This document shows, in pieces, positions 62,639-64,000 of a stretch of 64,000 bases of DNA. Source of the DNA: TA-21 sp036557405 (lineage in GTDB: Archaea > Thermoproteota > Nitrososphaeria > Nitrososphaerales > Nitrososphaeraceae). A program made the translations under genes and the position numbers. The stretch's first letter is position 1. Each line of letters starts with the position of its first letter. The notes under the pieces were generated by a model. It saw nothing but the letters and a program-made list of their open reading frames with translations. It was not told the origin of the DNA and ran no database searches. The DNA lies in NCBI GenBank assembly GCA_036557405.1, contig DATBHO010000009.1, forward strand, positions 62,001-126,000, written 5' to 3'.

Positions 62639-63499
62639 TTGAGCAAATTAATAGACGGAATCCTAGTCTCTCAACAAATAAAACAGACAATAAGAAATGA
62701 AGTGTCAGGCCTAATCAATAAAGGAATTCGACCTTGTTTAGCTACTATCTTAGTCGGAGATAATCAAGCATCGGCAACATACGTTAAGAATAAACAAACC
62801 GCGGCGAGTAAAGTCGGAATATTAACACGAGATTTCAAGCTGCCAGAAAATATAGAGCAAGAGAAGCTGGTGAGCACTATTAATGAATTAAATAAAGATC
62901 GTAGTGTTCATGGAATACTTGTCCAACTTCCATTACCTCATCATATTGAAACATCTATCACTAATCTGGTAAACTACGAGAAAGACGTAGATGGTTTAAC
63001 ATCTTATAATTTAGGCCTACTTTTTGAAGGTACTCCCAAGCTCATACCATGTACTCCATTAGGCATTTTGGAATTAATAGACTTTTACAACATTGAAGTT
63101 AATGGCATGGATGTCGCAATCATAAACAGAAGTAACTTGGTTGGAAAACCTTTAGGTATTTTACTAATGAATCGTGATGCCACTGTAACTTTTTTTCATT
63201 CAAAATCAAGAAATTTGGAAGATAAATTAAGAAATTTTGATTGTATAATTACTGCTGTAGGGGATCGCAAAAAATTTACTCTCAAAAACAACATGGTCAA
63301 AGATGGTGCTATAATCTTTGACGTAGGCATATCCAGAACGAATGGAAAAATCCAAGGTGATGTAGATTTTCAATCCGTCTCAGAAAAAGCATCCTACATA
63401 ACTCCTGTTCCTGGTGGAGTAGGACCTATGACAGTTACAATGCTATTAAAAAATACAGTGCTAGCTGCAACTATCGTGAATAAAAAATACAATAATTAG
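62639..63499 (+). CDS. folD: Bifunctional methylene-THF dehydrogenase/cyclohydrolase
   Basis: SATYVKNKQTAASKVGI holds the catalytic Lys, and VQLPLPHHIE, KDVDGLT, NRSNLVGKPLGILLMNRDATVT and TPVPGGVGPMTVTMLL are the family motifs. It makes 10-formyl-THF for PurN. The start is TTG 62639. The cyclo-ligase gene starts 4 bp after its stop. Confidence 0.97.
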   Translation: MSKLIDGILVSQQIKQTIRNEVSGLINKGIRPCLATILVGDNQASATYVKNKQTAASKVGILTRDFKLPENIEQEKLVSTINELNKDRSVHGILVQLPLPHHIETSITNLVNYEKDVDGLTSYNLGLLFEGTPKLIPCTPLGILELIDFYNIEVNGMDVAIINRSNLVGKPLGILLMNRDATVTFFHSKSRNLEDKLRNFDCIITAVGDRKKFTLKNNMVKDGAIIFDVGISRTNGKIQGDVDFQSVSEKASYITPVPGGVGPMTVTMLLKNTVLAATIVNKKYNN

Positions 63500-63503
63500 G
63501 ACA

Positions 63504-64000
63504 ATGAAATTTAGCGATGAAGAACGGAAATCAATTTTAAGAAAGGAGATTCTTCATCAGAGAAATTCTTTGAATCAATCTGAAATTTCCAGCAGAAGTA
63601 TTTTAATTCAAGAAAACCTCATAAGGGAACCCGAATTTATCAAAGCTAGATCTATTGGGCTTTATCTTCCCATTGGCTCAGAAGTGGAAACATCACATAT
63701 AATCACGCAGGTTCTGAAGTTAGGGATAACTTTACTGTTACCGCGTATTGTAGGCAATAATCTTCGATATTATATTGTGGAACAAAAGGATTTTGATAAA
63801 GATTCGTTCGACATTAATAAATTTGGAATTAAAGAACCAAAGTTAAAAAGTTTGAGTGTAGATGTTATGGATATTTTGATTATTCCCGGAATTGTATTTG
63901 ATAACTATGGTTATAGGATTGGCTATGGTTATGGTTATTATGATAAATACATGTCTAATAAAAAATTTTCAAAATGTATTGGTCTGGCATTCGATTTTCA
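63504..64000 (+). CDS. 5-formyltetrahydrofolate cyclo-ligase, 3' partial
   Basis: Frame from ATG 63504 runs past the window end. The visible 165 residues include KEILHQRNSLNQ, IGLYLPIGSEVET and VFDNYGYRIGYGYGYYDKY, the ATP and substrate regions of MTHFS. It salvages 5-formyl-THF into the folate pool. It follows folD by 4 bp as part of the same operon. Confidence 0.9.
   Translation, partial: MKFSDEERKSILRKEILHQRNSLNQSEISSRSILIQENLIREPEFIKARSIGLYLPIGSEVETSHIITQVLKLGITLLLPRIVGNNLRYYIVEQKDFDKDSFDINKFGIKEPKLKSLSVDVMDILIIPGIVFDNYGYRIGYGYGYYDKYMSNKKFSKCIGLAFDF

Overview
The window is chromosomal DNA of a low-GC archaeon, most likely an ammonia-oxidising Nitrososphaerota (Thaumarchaeota). The archaeal assignment rests on many single-copy genes: TBP, TFB, DnaG-type primase, ABCE1, Pth2, archaeal AspS, GatE, the bifunctional FBP aldolase/phosphatase, PurP, ApgM, CofG/CofH, NadM, RbkR-type riboflavin kinase, aEF-1 beta, SecE, a proteasome beta subunit and an A-type ATPase subunit F. 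The thaumarchaeal placement is inference. It rests on the mix of Hsp70 chaperones, heme O synthase, a membrane-tethered cupredoxin, several TFB-era regulators, a solitary 5S rRNA gene and AT-rich, nearly leaderless genes. A Nitrosocosmicus-like genus would fit, but no amo or 3HP/4HB marker lies in the window to prove it.

Layout. 0-9 kb: flavin cofactor genes (ribL, rbkR), dnaG, a cupredoxin membrane protein, a JAMM peptidase, aspS with a zinc/KH-like RNA-binding protein, a lone Opp-type ATPase, and the gluconeogenic pair fbp-tpiA. 9-16 kb: a regulatory stretch with small winged-helix genes, TFB, a two-domain KaiC/GvpD-like ATPase, pepA, and an isolated 5S rRNA gene on the minus strand. 16-24 kb: information processing (ABCE1, Trm5, RimI-like acetyltransferase, TBP, Pth2, aEF-1 beta), a divergent LarA-like protein, a geranylgeranyl-reductase flavoprotein and heme O synthase. 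24-28 kb: accessory stretch with an interrupted PLAT-like gene, secreted proteins, an overlooked cluster of minigenes, a candidate structured RNA and an Elf1-like zinc protein. 28-33 kb: heat-shock block trxA / grpE-dnaK-dnaJ-hsp20. 33-42 kb: ABC ATPase, secreted GH5-like glycosidase, gatE, methyltransferase and sucCD. 42-50 kb: GHKL ATPase, a proteasome beta subunit lacking the catalytic Thr, PUA protein, nadM, sufC, antiporter, ABC-2 permease, acylphosphatase. 50-64 kb: F420-type LLM oxidoreductase, MBL nuclease, purP, secE, Lrp and XRE-type regulators, apgM, ATPase subunit F, glycosyltransferase, cofG-cofH, purN, folD and a truncated 5-formyl-THF cyclo-ligase.

Working together: fbp, tpiA and apgM belong to gluconeogenesis; cofGH supplies F420 that the LLM enzyme may use; purN, folD and the cyclo-ligase form a folate one-carbon module feeding purine synthesis alongside the folate-independent PurP; rbkR and ribL make FMN and FAD.

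No mobile element, CRISPR array, tRNA gene or replication origin was recognised. The best leads for new biology are the paired winged-helix fusions on both flavin genes, the dead-domain KaiC/GvpD-like protein beside a winged-helix gene, the catalytically altered proteasome beta subunit, the PLAT-like gene split by an in-frame TGA, the unannotated minigene operon at 26.2-26.8 kb, and the cloverleaf-like element at 27.5 kb. All calls are from reading the sequence; no database search was run.
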